The translations under genes were made by a program, and so were the position numbers. Shown here piece after piece: positions 18,030-27,529 of a DNA stretch of 64,000 nucleotides (within the stretch, counting starts at the first letter, position 1; the number at the start of each line of letters is the position of its first letter). The notes below the pieces were generated by a model. It worked only from the letters and a program-made list of their open reading frames with translations, had not been told where the DNA came from and searched no databases. This DNA is from Janthinobacterium psychrotolerans (GTDB lineage: Bacteria; Pseudomonadota; Gammaproteobacteria; Burkholderiales; Burkholderiaceae_D): assembly GCF_001677885.1 (NCBI RefSeq), contig NZ_LOCQ01000060.1, forward strand, positions 124,001-188,000, in the 5' to 3' direction.

Positions 18030-18662
18030 TTAAGGCTTGCCGGGCAGAATCAATTCCGGCGTGCAGTTGTCACGGTTGCCGTCCTCGCCTGCCTTGGCCG
18101 GTGCGCCTGCCTCCTGCACGCGCGGTGCATGGGGCTGGCGCAAATAGCGTGAGGTATGGCGGTGCGGCTGCTGCGCGTTGCCATGCGCGGGCCAGGTCAG
18201 GAAGCGGGACAGCTCCTGCAAGGCGCGCTGGTAGACATCACGCTTGAATTCAATCACGACATCGAGCGGGACCCAGTACTCATGCCAGCGCCAGGCGTCG
18301 AACTCGGGATGGTCGGTCAGGCGCAGGTTGACGTCGTTATCGCGCGCGCACATTCTCAGCAGAAACCAAATCTGCTTCTGGCCACGGTAATGGCCACGAA
18401 TCTCGCGCTTGATGAAGTGGTCCGGCACTTCATAGCGCAGCCAGTCGCGGGTGCGGCCGACAATTTTGACGTGTTCCTGTCTGAGTCCGATTTCCTCTTC
18501 AAGTTCGCGAAACATGGCTTGTTCCGGTGTTTCGCCATATTTGATACCGCCTTGCGGAAACTGCCATGAGTGCTCGCGCACCCGCTTGCCCCACCACACC
18601 TCGTTCTGGGCGTTTAGCAGGATGATGCCGACGTTGGGCCGAAACCCTTCACGGTCGAGCAT
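18030..18662 (-). CDS. rppH: RNA pyrophosphohydrolase
   Basis: A 210-residue Nudix hydrolase that removes pyrophosphate from mRNA 5' ends and so starts decay. The Nudix box runs from [11 protein letters not shown] to RELEEEIGL (about residues 37-60), preceded by [21 protein letters not shown] chose this ATG because it fits the family start, while the longer frame adds a non-homologous leader. A C-terminal tail of about 50 proline-, arginine- and histidine-rich residues extends beyond the enzyme, as often in Burkholderiales. It is divergent from proS. Confidence 0.93.
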   Translation of the reverse strand: MLDREGFRPNVGIILLNAQNEVWWGKRVREHSWQFPQGGIKYGETPEQAMFRELEEEIGLRQEHVKIVGRTRDWLRYEVPDHFIKREIRGHYRGQKQIWFLLRMCARDNDVNLRLTDHPEFDAWRWHEYWVPLDVVIEFKRDVYQRALQELSRFLTWPAHGNAQQPHRHTSRYLRQPHAPRVQEAGAPAKAGEDGNRDNCTPELILPGKP

Positions 18663-18866
18663 AAAACACCTCAAACTTTCTGCGACAGCGCGTCTTTTTT
18701 TACATAAATGCCTACAACTCCGCGTGCCAGCGGTCTTTTCGGGGTGCGAAAAGGGCTGGAATCGCACCAATTGAGCGCATTTGTATAAAGTATGGACGCA
18801 TCAGCCAGCTAATCCTTTAAAATTAGGTTGATTATAACCCTCTCTTTTTAAAAAGAATTCACCGTT

Positions 18867-20603
18867 ATGCGCGCCTCCCGTTTTTTTATCTCGACACTCA
18901 AAGATGCTCCTTCTGACGCGGAAATCGTCAGCCACCAATTGATGATGCGTGCAGGCATGATCAAACGCCTCGGTTCCGGCATCTATACCTATATGCCGAT
19001 GGGGCTGCGCGTGATACGCAAAGTGGAAGCCATCGTGCGCGAGGAGATGAACCAGGCCGCCGCCATCGAGCTGCTGATGCCGCTGGTGCAGCCGGCCGAA
19101 CTGTGGCAGGAGACGGGCCGCTGGGACAAGATGGGCGCCGAACTGATGCGCGTGAAGGACCGCCATGGCCGCGAATACGCGATCCAGCCGACCTCGGAAG
19201 AAGTCATCACCGACGTGGTGCGCACGGAAATCAAGTCCTACCGCCAGCTGCCGCTCAATTTCTATCATATCCAGACCAAGTTCCGCGACGAGCGCCGTCC
19301 GCGCTTCGGCCTGATGCGCGGCCGCGAATTCACCATGAAGGACGCCTACTCGTTCGACCGCGACCTGGCCGGCATGCAGGCCTCGTACAAGGTCATGTTC
19401 GACGCCTACACCCGCATCTTCACGCGCTTCGGCCTGAAGTTCCGCGCGGTGGCGGCCGACAACGGCGCCATCGGCGGCTCCGGTTCGCACGAATTCCACG
19501 TCATCGCCCATACCGGCGAAGACGCGCTGGTGTACTGCCCGACTTCCGACTACGCGGCCAATATGGAAGCTGCCGAAGCGCTGGCGCTGACCGGCGAGCG
19601 CCCGGCCGCCACCGAGGAATTGAGCAAAGCCGCGACCCCGGACACCGTGAAATGCGAGACCGTGGCCGCCCTGCTGGGCATCGATCTGGCGCGCACCGTG
19701 AAAACCATCGCCCTGACGGCGGAAACCGAAAAAGACGGCAAGATCACGAAACAGCATTTCATGCTGCTGCTGCGCGGCGACCATGAACTGAACGAGATCA
19801 AGGTCGGCAAGGTTGCCGGCCTGGCCAACCACCGTTTCACCACCGAAGAAGAGCTGCTGGAAGTGTATGGCTCGATCCCCGGCTACCTGGGCCCGATCGG
19901 CACCCAATTGCCGGTCACCGTGGTGGCCGACCGCACCGTCGACAAGATGAGCGACTTCGTGTGCGGCGCCAATGACGCCGGTTTCCACTACACGGGCGCC
20001 AACTGGGGCCGCGACCTGCCCGAAGCGGCCATCGTGGCCGACCTGCGCAACGTGGTCGCCGGCGACGCTTCGCCGGACGGCAAGGGCGTGCTGGCCATCG
20101 AGCGCGGCATCGAAGTCGGTCACGTGTTCCAGCTGGGCACGGCCTACTCGGAAAGCATGAAAGCGACCTTCCTCGACGAAAACGGCAAGCCGGCGCCGCT
20201 GCAGATGGGGTGCTACGGCATCGGCATCACGCGCATCCTGGGCGCCGCCATCGAACAGAACTTCGACGACAAGGGCATTATCTGGCCAGCCTCGATCGCG
20301 CCATTTGAAGTGGTGCTGTGCCCGATGGGCATGGACCGCAGTGAACTGGTCAAGGAACAGACGGAGCAGCTCTACGCGGCCCTGCAAGGCGCTGGCGTCG
20401 ATGTCATCCTCGACGATCGCGGCCAGCGTCCTGGCGCCATGTTCGCCGACTGGGAGCTCATCGGCGTGCCGCACCGCGTCGTCATCGGCGAGCGTGGCCT
20501 GAAGGAAGGCAAGCTGGAATACCAGGGCCGCCGCGATACCGAGGCCACTGGCGTGGCGCCAAGCGACATCGTCGCCTTTATCCAGGCCAAAATGGCCCAG
20601 TGA
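18867..20603 (+). CDS. proS: Prolyl-tRNA synthetase
   Basis: A 578-residue class II synthetase of the bacterial type. Motif 2 ([27 protein letters not shown] region, about residues 137-165), the YbaK-like editing insertion (about 225-400) and the C-terminal anticodon-binding domain (from about 470) are all in order. It charges tRNA-Pro with proline and clears Ala-tRNA-Pro. It overlaps the next gene by 4 bp. Confidence 0.97.
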   Translation: MRASRFFISTLKDAPSDAEIVSHQLMMRAGMIKRLGSGIYTYMPMGLRVIRKVEAIVREEMNQAAAIELLMPLVQPAELWQETGRWDKMGAELMRVKDRHGREYAIQPTSEEVITDVVRTEIKSYRQLPLNFYHIQTKFRDERRPRFGLMRGREFTMKDAYSFDRDLAGMQASYKVMFDAYTRIFTRFGLKFRAVAADNGAIGGSGSHEFHVIAHTGEDALVYCPTSDYAANMEAAEALALTGERPAATEELSKAATPDTVKCETVAALLGIDLARTVKTIALTAETEKDGKITKQHFMLLLRGDHELNEIKVGKVAGLANHRFTTEEELLEVYGSIPGYLGPIGTQLPVTVVADRTVDKMSDFVCGANDAGFHYTGANWGRDLPEAAIVADLRNVVAGDASPDGKGVLAIERGIEVGHVFQLGTAYSESMKATFLDENGKPAPLQMGCYGIGITRILGAAIEQNFDDKGIIWPASIAPFEVVLCPMGMDRSELVKEQTEQLYAALQGAGVDVILDDRGQRPGAMFADWELIGVPHRVVIGERGLKEGKLEYQGRRDTEATGVAPSDIVAFIQAKMAQ

Positions 20604-21214
20604 GCGTGTTTGCACTGAAAACGGCCTGCGCGCTCGCGCTGGCCGCCTGCCTGGCCTGCGCCCCGATGGCGCAGGCCGGCAACCAGAAGGAAGAGGCGCT
20701 GGCCGACTCGGTGCGCCTGGCGCTGTCGCATGCGATCCGCGACGAGCGTCCGCCACAACCCACATTCTCCAATCCCGCTGATCAGCAGCGCTACCGGCAA
20801 TGGCTGGCGCAGATGTCGCAACGCCTGCAGCGCAAACTGCCGGACGCCCAGCTGCGCACGGAATTCCTGGAAACCGTCTGGTACGAAGCGCGCCGCGCGG
20901 GCCTGGAGCCGGCGCTGGTGCTGGGACTGATACAGGTCGAGTCAAACTACCGCAAATACGCCGTCTCGCTGGCCGGCGCGCGCGGCTACATGCAGGTGAT
21001 GCCCTTCTGGACCGGCGTGATCGGCGACCATGACCGCAGCAAGCTGTTTCACATGCAGACCAATTTGCGCTATGGCTGCGCGATTTTGCGCATGTATCTG
21101 GACATGGAAAAGGGTGATTTGTTTCTGGCGCTGGGGCGGTATAACGGCAGCCGGGGACGGCCCGAGTATCCGAATGCGGTACGGGCGGCCTGGCGGAACT
21201 GGGAGTTCAAATAG
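20600..21214 (+). CDS. Exported lytic transglycosylase (SLT domain)
   Basis: A 204-residue protein starting at GTG inside the end of proS. A signal peptide (cleavage after AQA near residue 26) is followed by an SLT-type fold with catalytic Glu114 in [13 protein letters not shown], then [12 protein letters not shown] and ALGRYNGS. It should cleave peptidoglycan glycan strands in the periplasm, forming 1,6-anhydro ends. The proS-transglycosylase order is common in Burkholderiales. Confidence 0.9.
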   Translation: MSVFALKTACALALAACLACAPMAQAGNQKEEALADSVRLALSHAIRDERPPQPTFSNPADQQRYRQWLAQMSQRLQRKLPDAQLRTEFLETVWYEARRAGLEPALVLGLIQVESNYRKYAVSLAGARGYMQVMPFWTGVIGDHDRSKLFHMQTNLRYGCAILRMYLDMEKGDLFLALGRYNGSRGRPEYPNAVRAAWRNWEFK

Positions 21215-21302
21215 GGCAGGGTCTGACCCTGATGTCCTTGAGTCAGGCTGTGCTATGAATTGCAAGCGCAAGGCGTAAAAATGGCGGGCCAGGAGACGCG
21301 GA

Positions 21303-21392
21303 CCTGAGAAAATGCCGATGGCGGCGTTGCAGCGCCTCGCCGTACATGCGTACTGTCTTCGTCGCTGCGCCTTGCCCTCGACATTTTTCAGG
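21303..21392. repeat. Intergenic inverted-repeat element, probable copy C
   Basis: Imperfect terminal inverted repeats CCTGAGAAAATGCCGA (21303-21318) and TCGACATTTTTCAGG (21378-21392) enclose GC-rich nested stems and a GTAC-ATGC-GTAC hairpin. The architecture is like copies A and B, but the sequence is not clearly the same. It lies in the 300-base space between the transglycosylase and the SWIB gene, where I see no gene. Confidence 0.5.
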
Positions 21393-21451
21393 CCCGCTTG
21401 GCCCGATGCACCTGTGCGGGCACTAACTTGACGGCATCAGGGGCTGCCCCC

Positions 21452-21486
21452 AAAAAAATACCCCGCTCGCAGTAAAGCGGCGGGGC
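21452..21486 (-). terminator. Terminator of the SWIB gene
   Basis: Read on the minus strand, a GC-rich hairpin (CCCCGC arm, CGGGG arm) is followed by a run of seven T. It lies 30 bases after the SWIB stop codon. Confidence 0.75.
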
Positions 21487-21517
21487 ACTCGCTCGGCCAA
21501 AGCCGGCGGGCAGCTGA

Positions 21518-21943
21518 TTATTTCAAATGATCGGAGATGAGTTTCGTCATTTCAAACATGGAGACTTGGGCTTTGCCGCCAAAAACGGCTTTCAGTTTGT
21601 CGTCGGCATTGATCATGCGGCGGTTGGCCGGATCTTGCAGGTCGAGTTTTTTGATGTAATCCCATACCTTCTTGGTCACTTCGGTGCGCGGCAACGGTGC
21701 TGCGCCAACGACGGCCGCCAGGTCTTTCGATGGCGTCATTTCTTTCATGAAGGCTGCGTTTGGCTTGCGTGGTGTTGCCGGTGCTGCCGCTTTCTTCGCC
21801 GCTGCCGGTTTCGCAGCCGGCTTGGCTGCGGTTTTTGCCGCTGGTGCGGCTTTGGCTGCGGGTGCTGCTTTCTTGGCGGCTGCAGGTTTGGCTGCTGCTG
21901 CCTTGGCTGGCGCTGCTACTGGGGTTTTTTTGGCTGTTGCCAT
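21518..21943 (-). CDS. SWIB/MDM2 domain protein with histone-like Ala/Lys/Pro tail
   Basis: A 141-residue protein. Residues 1-60 are a basic low-complexity segment of AAKPAAK-type units like the C-terminal tail of histone H1. Residues 63-141 form a SWIB domain (FMKEMTPSKDLAAVVG, RTEVTKKVWDYIKKLDLQD, INADDKLKAVFGG, FEMTKLISDHLK). SWIB proteins of this size occur in Burkholderiales and Chlamydia and are thought to bind DNA or chromatin-like complexes. The tail resembles that of the large histone-like protein at 42528, suggesting related nucleoid roles. Confidence 0.9.
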   Translation of the reverse strand: MATAKKTPVAAPAKAAAAKPAAAKKAAPAAKAAPAAKTAAKPAAKPAAAKKAAAPATPRKPNAAFMKEMTPSKDLAAVVGAAPLPRTEVTKKVWDYIKKLDLQDPANRRMINADDKLKAVFGGKAQVSMFEMTKLISDHLK

Positions 21944-22238
21944 CTTCGAGCCTCCTTAACAAACACATGGGAAATTGCGCAATTAATCGCACGGCTAATA
22001 TTGGTGGGGATTCCCACAGTATGCAAGCGATTTTCACGTTTTCAAGAGGAAAAAGCAGCGAAATCCTGCCTCTGTCGCCCGGGCGCAGCGTGGAAGGGCT
22101 TGGCAGGGTGTTTTTGCCTGAAAACGGCATGGTTACTGGCTATGCGGGGAGGGGAGAATGCCGGGCTGAGGAAAATGCTGCCCGGCATTATTTAACATAT
22201 CGTTTTAATGCTTTTTGACCCTGTCTTCAGGCGTCTCT

Positions 22239-22355
22239 AAGGCGTTCAAAATCGTCGCGAGCGGATGTGATTTGTGGCCGAGAAGCGCAACCGTACTTTA
22301 GTACGGTGAGCATCGCCGGCCGCAAAGCGCGCCGCGCAGCAGATTTTGAAGCCTT
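22239..22355. repeat. Intergenic inverted-repeat element, copy B
   Basis: Terminal inverted repeats AAGGCGTTCAAAATC (22239-22253) and GATTTTGAAGCCTT (22342-22355) enclose the 52-base core (22272-22323) that copy A carries in the other orientation. The core hairpin reads ACCGTAC-N4-GTACGGT here and ACTGTAC-N4-GTACAGT in copy A, a compensated base pair. The right end runs into the ffh stop codon. The remaining 22 kb-side spacer (21944-22238) holds no gene that I can see. Confidence 0.75.
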
Positions 22356-23721
22356 ATTTCAGACCAGGCATCATGCCCTTCATGGAGCGCATCATCTTCA
22401 TCATGCCGCCGCCCGACAGTTTTTTCATCATCGTCTGCATCTGCTCGAACTGGTTCAGCATGCGATTGACTTCCTGCACCTGCACGCCGGCGCCGGCGGC
22501 GATGCGGCGCTTGCGGGTGGCCTTGATCAGTTCCGGCTTGGCGCGCTCCTGCGGCGTCATCGAGTCGATGATGCCGCACATGCGGCGCACCTGCTTGTCC
22601 GCCTGGTCCATGTTCTTGCCGCCCGCCGCCTGCTGGAACTGCGCCGGCAGCTTGTCCATCAGGTTGGCCATGCCGCCCATTTTCTTCATTTGTCCCAGCT
22701 GCGCCTTGAAGTCATTCATGTCGAACTTGCCGCCGACCTTCATCTTCTGCGCCAGATCCGCCGCCGCCTTGCTGTCGACGCCCTTGCGCGCTTCTTCGAC
22801 CAGCGCCAGGATGTCGCCCATGCCCAGGATGCGGTTGGCCATGCGGGTCGGATCGAACGCTTCGAGGCCGTCGAGTTTTTCCGAGATACCGGCAAACTTG
22901 ATCGGCTTGCCCGTGATATGGCGTACCGACAGGGCCGCGCCGCCGCGCGCATCGCCATCGAGCTTGGTCAGCACGATGCCGGTCAGCGGCAGCGCGTCGT
23001 TGAAGGCCTTGGCCGTGTTGATGGCGTCCTGGCCCAGCATGGCGTCGACCACGAACAGGGTTTCGATCGGTTTGACGGCCGCATGGACGGCGGCGATTTC
23101 GCGCATCATCTCTTCGTCGATACCGAGACGGCCGGCCGTATCGATGATCAGCACGTCGTGATAGTGCTTCTTGGCCCAGTCCAGCGCGGCCAGCGCGATA
23201 TCGACCGGCTTGTCGGTGGCCGTGGACGGGAAGAAGTCGGCGCCGACCTGGCTGGTCACCGATTGCAGCTGGGCGATCGCGGCGGGACGGTACACGTCGG
23301 CCGAGACGGTCAGCACTTTCTTCTTCTTTTCTTCCTTCAGGTATTTCGCCAGCTTGCCGACGGTGGTGGTCTTGCCCACGCCCTGCAGGCCGGCCATCAG
23401 GATGATGGCGGGCGGCTGCTGCGCAAAGCTGATCTGCGAGGCCTCGGGACCGAGGTCGGCGCCCATGATGGCGGCCAGCTCGCGCTGCACCACGCCGACC
23501 AGGGCCTGGCCCGGCGACAGCGAGGAAAGAACCTCCTCGCCCATCGATTTTTCCTTGACGCGGGCGATGAATTCACGCACGGCGGGCAGGGCGACGTCGG
23601 CTTCGAGCAGCGCCAGGCGCACTTCGCGCAGCATCTCGGCGGTATTGGCTTCGGTCAGGCGCGCCTCGCCGCGCATGGTCTTGACGACTTTGGCAAGCCG
23701 TTGGGTAAGATTATCTAGCAT
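22354..23721 (-). CDS. ffh: Signal recognition particle protein Ffh
   Basis: A 455-residue GTPase that binds signal sequences of nascent membrane proteins together with 4.5S RNA. Order: N domain, G domain with GLQGVGKTTT (about 107-116), DTAGR and TKLDGDARGG, then the methionine-rich M domain ending in SGGGMMKMMRSMKGMMPGLK. Length is typical. In many proteobacteria ffh is adjacent to a ypjD/ccsA-like gene. Here that gene is 10 kb away, separated by the iron and efflux block. Confidence 0.97.
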   Translation of the reverse strand: MLDNLTQRLAKVVKTMRGEARLTEANTAEMLREVRLALLEADVALPAVREFIARVKEKSMGEEVLSSLSPGQALVGVVQRELAAIMGADLGPEASQISFAQQPPAIILMAGLQGVGKTTTVGKLAKYLKEEKKKKVLTVSADVYRPAAIAQLQSVTSQVGADFFPSTATDKPVDIALAALDWAKKHYHDVLIIDTAGRLGIDEEMMREIAAVHAAVKPIETLFVVDAMLGQDAINTAKAFNDALPLTGIVLTKLDGDARGGAALSVRHITGKPIKFAGISEKLDGLEAFDPTRMANRILGMGDILALVEEARKGVDSKAAADLAQKMKVGGKFDMNDFKAQLGQMKKMGGMANLMDKLPAQFQQAAGGKNMDQADKQVRRMCGIIDSMTPQERAKPELIKATRKRRIAAGAGVQVQEVNRMLNQFEQMQTMMKKLSGGGMMKMMRSMKGMMPGLK

Positions 23722-23878
23722 GATCAACCTGCAGTGGAAAGCTTGGGAGTGGGCGGCTCTAGGCCGGACGATGGCCGCCATTTTACTCTATCGCGCCGTT
23801 GGGACGGTCGCGCACCGGCAGTGATAGCTTGGCATTTATGGCAATGCCATGATTGCATGCAGGGTCATTTCAGGGTTA

Positions 23879-23899
23879 AAATGAGAATAATTCTTATTT
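23879..23899 (+). promoter_or_regulatory. Fur box upstream of the FecI-type sigma factor
   Basis: The stretch AATGAGAATAATTCTTATTT agrees with the 19-base Fur consensus at about 12 positions and has the typical dyad of GAGAATAATTCTT. It ends about 20 bases before the sigma factor ATG, so iron-bound Fur would repress the gene. Confidence 0.75.
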
Positions 23900-23917
23900 A
23901 CATCACTGCCCAATGCC

Positions 23918-24427
23918 ATGGCCGTCGCCGACTTTGTCCAGCAACAGCAACTGCACGCGCTCTACAGCAGCCATCATGGCTGGCTGCAGGGCTGGCTGCG
24001 GCACAAGCTGGGCAATGCGGGCGAGGCGGCCGACCTGGCGCAGGATACCTTTGTCAGCGTGTTGACCAGCGGCGCCGCGCCGCAGATCCGCGAAGCGCGC
24101 CCCTTCCTGGCGACGATCGCGCGCCGGCTGGTGGCGCACCGCTACCGGCGCCAGGTGCTGGAAGAGGCCTACCTGGCGGCGCTGGCCTGTTTGCCGCCGG
24201 CCGTGGCGCCGCCGCCCGAAGCGCGCTTGCTGGCGCTGGAAGCCTTGCAGGAAATCGATGCGGCCCTCGACGGCCTGCCGCTGCCCGTGCGCACCGCCTT
24301 TTTGCTGGCCCAGCTGGAGCGTCTGAGCTACGCCGAGATCGCCGTGCGGCTCGATGTCTCGGCCAGCTCGGTCAAACAGTACCTGACGCGCGCCAACCGG
24401 CACGTGTTTTTTGCGCTGCCGCCGTGA
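23918..24427 (+). CDS. FecI-type extracytoplasmic sigma factor
   Basis: A 169-residue ECF sigma factor with region 2 (HHGWLQGWLRHKLGNAGEAADLAQDTFVSVL) and region 4 (LPVRTAFLLAQLERLSYAEIAVRLDVSASSVKQYLTRA). This is the iron-starvation group that activates TonB-dependent receptor genes when the anti-sigma partner is signalled. A Fur box lies just upstream, and a FecR gene overlaps its end by 4 bp. Confidence 0.93.
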   Translation: MAVADFVQQQQLHALYSSHHGWLQGWLRHKLGNAGEAADLAQDTFVSVLTSGAAPQIREARPFLATIARRLVAHRYRRQVLEEAYLAALACLPPAVAPPPEARLLALEALQEIDAALDGLPLPVRTAFLLAQLERLSYAEIAVRLDVSASSVKQYLTRANRHVFFALPP

Positions 24428-25416
24428 GTACCTTGAACCAGCCTGCCATCAGCGAGGCGGTGGCGCAGCAGGCGGCCGACTGGCTGACGGTGCTGATGTC
24501 GGACGAGGCGGGCGACGCCGAGCGGCGCGACTGGCTGCGCTGGCGTGACGCGGAGCCTGAACATGCGCGGGCCTGGGCCCATATCGAGGCGTTTGCCGGG
24601 CGTTTTGGCAATCTGCACCAGGGCGCGGCCACGCAGGCGCTGGCCCATGTGGCGCTACCGGCCAGCGGCAAGCGCCGCCAGTTGCTGGCCTGGCTGGGCG
24701 TGGCCGGCGGCGCCGGGCTGCTGGCCGCGCACGGCGGCGCTGTCGATGGCGCGCGCACCGTGCTGGCCGACTATCGCACGGCCACCGGCGAGCGGCGCGA
24801 AGTCGCCTTGCGTGATGGCGGCGTATTGACGCTCAATACCGCCTCGGCCGTCAATGTGCGCTTCGATGGCCATCACCGCCTGATCGAACTGCTGGCCGGC
24901 GAAATCATGGTGGCCAGCGGCCATGGCGCCGGCAGCGCTGGGTTCGGCGATGATGCACCGCTGCTGGTGGCCACGCACGAAGGCCGGGTGCGCGCGCTCG
25001 GCACGCGCTTTGCCGTGCGCCAGCGCGACGGCGTGAGCGACGTCGCCGTGTTTGAAAGCGCGGTCGAGATCAGCCCTGCGGACGGCGTTGGCGCGCCCTT
25101 GCGGCTTGCCGCCGGCCACAGCGCCACCTTCACGCGCCTGCGTCCCGCCGCGCCGCAGGCCATCGATGCCCACCTTGACGCCTGGTCGCGCGGCCAGATG
25201 ATCGTCGACGACGTGACGCTGGGTGAATTCCTGGCCGACCTGTCGCGCTACCGCCCCGGCCTGATCCACTGCGCGCCTGAAGTGGCCCATCTGCGCCTGT
25301 CGGGGGTGTTTCCGCTGTTCGACACGGAACGCATTCTGAACATGCTGCCCAATTCGCTGCCGGTGCAGGTGCGCAGCCGCACGCGCTACTGGGTCTCGGT
25401 CGAACCGGCGCCATAG
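24424..25416 (+). CDS. FecR-type transmembrane anti-sigma regulator
   Basis: A 330-residue protein starting at GTG inside the end of the sigma gene. It has the cytoplasmic DUF4880 part (AADWLTVLMSDEAGDAERRDWLRWRDAEPEHARAW, about 15-55), a single membrane segment (about 85-103, LLAWLGVAGGAGLLAA) and the periplasmic FecR domain with FDGHHRLIELLAGE and LGTRFAVRQRDGVSDVAVFES. It should carry the receptor signal to the sigma factor. No TonB-dependent receptor gene follows, although this is its usual place. Confidence 0.92.
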   Translation: MSTLNQPAISEAVAQQAADWLTVLMSDEAGDAERRDWLRWRDAEPEHARAWAHIEAFAGRFGNLHQGAATQALAHVALPASGKRRQLLAWLGVAGGAGLLAAHGGAVDGARTVLADYRTATGERREVALRDGGVLTLNTASAVNVRFDGHHRLIELLAGEIMVASGHGAGSAGFGDDAPLLVATHEGRVRALGTRFAVRQRDGVSDVAVFESAVEISPADGVGAPLRLAAGHSATFTRLRPAAPQAIDAHLDAWSRGQMIVDDVTLGEFLADLSRYRPGLIHCAPEVAHLRLSGVFPLFDTERILNMLPNSLPVQVRSRTRYWVSVEPAP

Positions 25417-25565
25417 CCGCCACCCCTCGAAAAATAATGTGCAGCAGGGCTGCCCGATTTGCGTTCTCGCGGCACCTGCAGGTGAAGGATGCGGTTTTCA
25501 TCATCCATTTGACGCAGAGAGGCAGTGATGCAACAGAAACAAATTATCCACGGAGTGCCACGGCC

Positions 25566-25844
25566 ATGAAACCGGTACACATGATGCTGCTGTCGCGCGT
25601 GCTGGCGGCCATCTTTGGCGGCTATGCGCTGACGTCGGGCGTGGCGGTGCTGCTGTCGTCCACCCTGCCGCTGTCGCGCGTCGAAGCCGTGCAGACGGCC
25701 ACCCTCAGCGCTTTCGTGGTCTACACCTGCGCCGTGATCTGGGTGTTTGCGGTGCGGGACCTGCGCCGCGCCTGGCTCGGCATGCTGCTGCCGGCCATCC
25801 TGTGCGGCGGCCTGGGCCTGCTGCTGGCGCGGGGTGCCGCATGA
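25566..25844 (+). CDS. DUF3649-type small membrane protein of iron uptake
   Basis: A 92-residue protein with three hydrophobic segments. Small proteins of this type (DUF3649) are found directly before PepSY-containing membrane proteins in siderophore uptake loci. The ATG was chosen over an upstream in-frame start because that leader has no family look. The 149 bases before it contain a 12-base palindrome, CACCTGCAGGTG (25473-25484). It overlaps the next gene by 4 bp. Confidence 0.75.
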   Translation: MKPVHMMLLSRVLAAIFGGYALTSGVAVLLSSTLPLSRVEAVQTATLSAFVVYTCAVIWVFAVRDLRRAWLGMLLPAILCGGLGLLLARGAA

Positions 25845-27529
25845 GCATGAAGCTGGAAAAAGCCGTCAAGACGCCACAGTCGGGTGGCCTGCGCCAGGCC
25901 ATGGCCTGGCTGCATACCTGGAGCGGACTGTGGATTTCCTGGCTGCTGTTTGCGATTTTCCTGACCGGCACCCTGTCGGTATTCGAAGAACCGATCGGCC
26001 ACTGGATGCAGCCCGAGCACGCCCTGGAAGAGGCGGCGCACGCCAGCGAGCCGCCAGCGCCCAAGGTCGCCGACCGCGCGCAGCGCCTGGCGCTGGCGCT
26101 CGATTTCATGGCCAGCGCCCATCCGCAGGCGGACATGTGGGAAATCTGGCCGGTGCAGCGCCCCGGGCAAGGCTTGTCGGCCTACTGGTTCCAGCCGCAG
26201 GGCGGCTATGGCGCGGCCGATCTCGACCCGCTGACCGGCAAGGAAATCAAGTGTGCGCATGGCGGCGTACAGCGCGCGACGCAAGGCGGCCACCATTTCG
26301 TCGATTTTCATTATGAGCTGCACGCGGGGCGCATCGGCGTGTGGATCGTGGCGATCACCACCATGGTCATGCTGGTCGCGCTGGTCAGCGGCGTGATCAC
26401 CCACAGGCGCATCTTCAAGGACTTCTTTACCTTCCGCCCGGCCAAGGGCCAGCGCTCCTGGCTCGACGCGCACAACGCGGTGGCCGTGTTGACCCTGCCG
26501 TTCCAGCTCATGATCGCCTATACGGGCCTGGTGTTTTTCGCCGACGATTACGTACCGGCGCCGGTGCTGGCGCAGTATGGCGTGGACAACGCCAAGAAAT
26601 CGTTCCTGGCCGACTGGAACGATGTCGGCAAACCGGCGCGCAGCGGCCAGCCGCTGGCCATACCCGACCTGGAACCGTTCGCGCGGCGCGCCGAGCAGGC
26701 CATCGGCCAGGAAATCCGCGCCGTGGTGCTCGACAATCCGAACGACGCCTCGATGCGCGTGTGCATGTACGGCTGGAACGAGGACGGCGAACTATTCAAA
26801 CGCATCAGCGCCAGTACGGGGCGCGCCTGCTATGCGCTGGCCAGCGGCGTTGAAACGGCGGTGCGCCAGCCTGGCGGCTCGGACACGGGCGGCGCGGCGC
26901 TGACGCGCAATGTCATGGCTAGCCTGCACATGGCCAGCTTTGGCGGCCTGCCCATGCGCTGGCTGTATTTTCTGTGCGGCCTGGCCGGCACGGCCATGAT
27001 GGGCACCGGCGCCGTCCTGTTCCTGGTCAAGCGGCGCCAGAAGTCGCTCGGCGAATTCGGCGCCGCCACGGCGCGCGTCTATCGCCTGGTCGCTTGCATG
27101 AATATCGCCGCGATTGCCGGCCTGTCGATCGCCTGCATCAGCTACCTGTGGGCCAACCGCCTGATCCCCATCGGCCAGGAACTGCGCGCCGGCTGGGAAG
27201 TGCGGGCCTTTTTCGGCGCCTGGTTGCTGACCCTGGCGCACGCCTGCCTGCGCAGCGAAAAGCGCGCATGGATCGAGCAACTGGCGCTGCTGGCGGCCCT
27301 GTGCCTGCTGCTGCCGCTATTGAACCTGCTGAGCACCGGCGACAACCTGGCGGCGCAGTTTGCGCGCGGCGACCTGGAAAGCGCCGGCGTGGAGTTGTGC
27401 GCCATCGCCTTTGGCCTGCTGGCCGCCTGGGGCGCCCGGACGGTCGGCACGCGCAAGAGCGCCGTGGTCGCGAAGAAAACCGCGCCGGCCAATATCAACA
27501 GATCAACCACCATGGAGAACAACGCATGA
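25841..27529 (+). CDS. PepSY-associated transmembrane protein (iron-regulated, PiuB-like)
   Basis: A 562-residue inner-membrane protein. It starts with the PepSY_TM helix (HTWSGLWISWLLFAIFLTGTLSVFEEPI) and has a periplasmic PepSY region (DLDPLTGKEIK, QGGHHFVDFHYELHAG), further helices and several membrane-embedded histidines. Related proteins are thought to reduce ferric siderophores or help release iron in the periplasm. It lies between the DUF3649 and DUF3325 genes with 4-base overlaps on both sides, a conserved three-gene set. Confidence 0.88.
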   Translation: MSMKLEKAVKTPQSGGLRQAMAWLHTWSGLWISWLLFAIFLTGTLSVFEEPIGHWMQPEHALEEAAHASEPPAPKVADRAQRLALALDFMASAHPQADMWEIWPVQRPGQGLSAYWFQPQGGYGAADLDPLTGKEIKCAHGGVQRATQGGHHFVDFHYELHAGRIGVWIVAITTMVMLVALVSGVITHRRIFKDFFTFRPAKGQRSWLDAHNAVAVLTLPFQLMIAYTGLVFFADDYVPAPVLAQYGVDNAKKSFLADWNDVGKPARSGQPLAIPDLEPFARRAEQAIGQEIRAVVLDNPNDASMRVCMYGWNEDGELFKRISASTGRACYALASGVETAVRQPGGSDTGGAALTRNVMASLHMASFGGLPMRWLYFLCGLAGTAMMGTGAVLFLVKRRQKSLGEFGAATARVYRLVACMNIAAIAGLSIACISYLWANRLIPIGQELRAGWEVRAFFGAWLLTLAHACLRSEKRAWIEQLALLAALCLLLPLLNLLSTGDNLAAQFARGDLESAGVELCAIAFGLLAAWGARTVGTRKSAVVAKKTAPANINRSTTMENNA

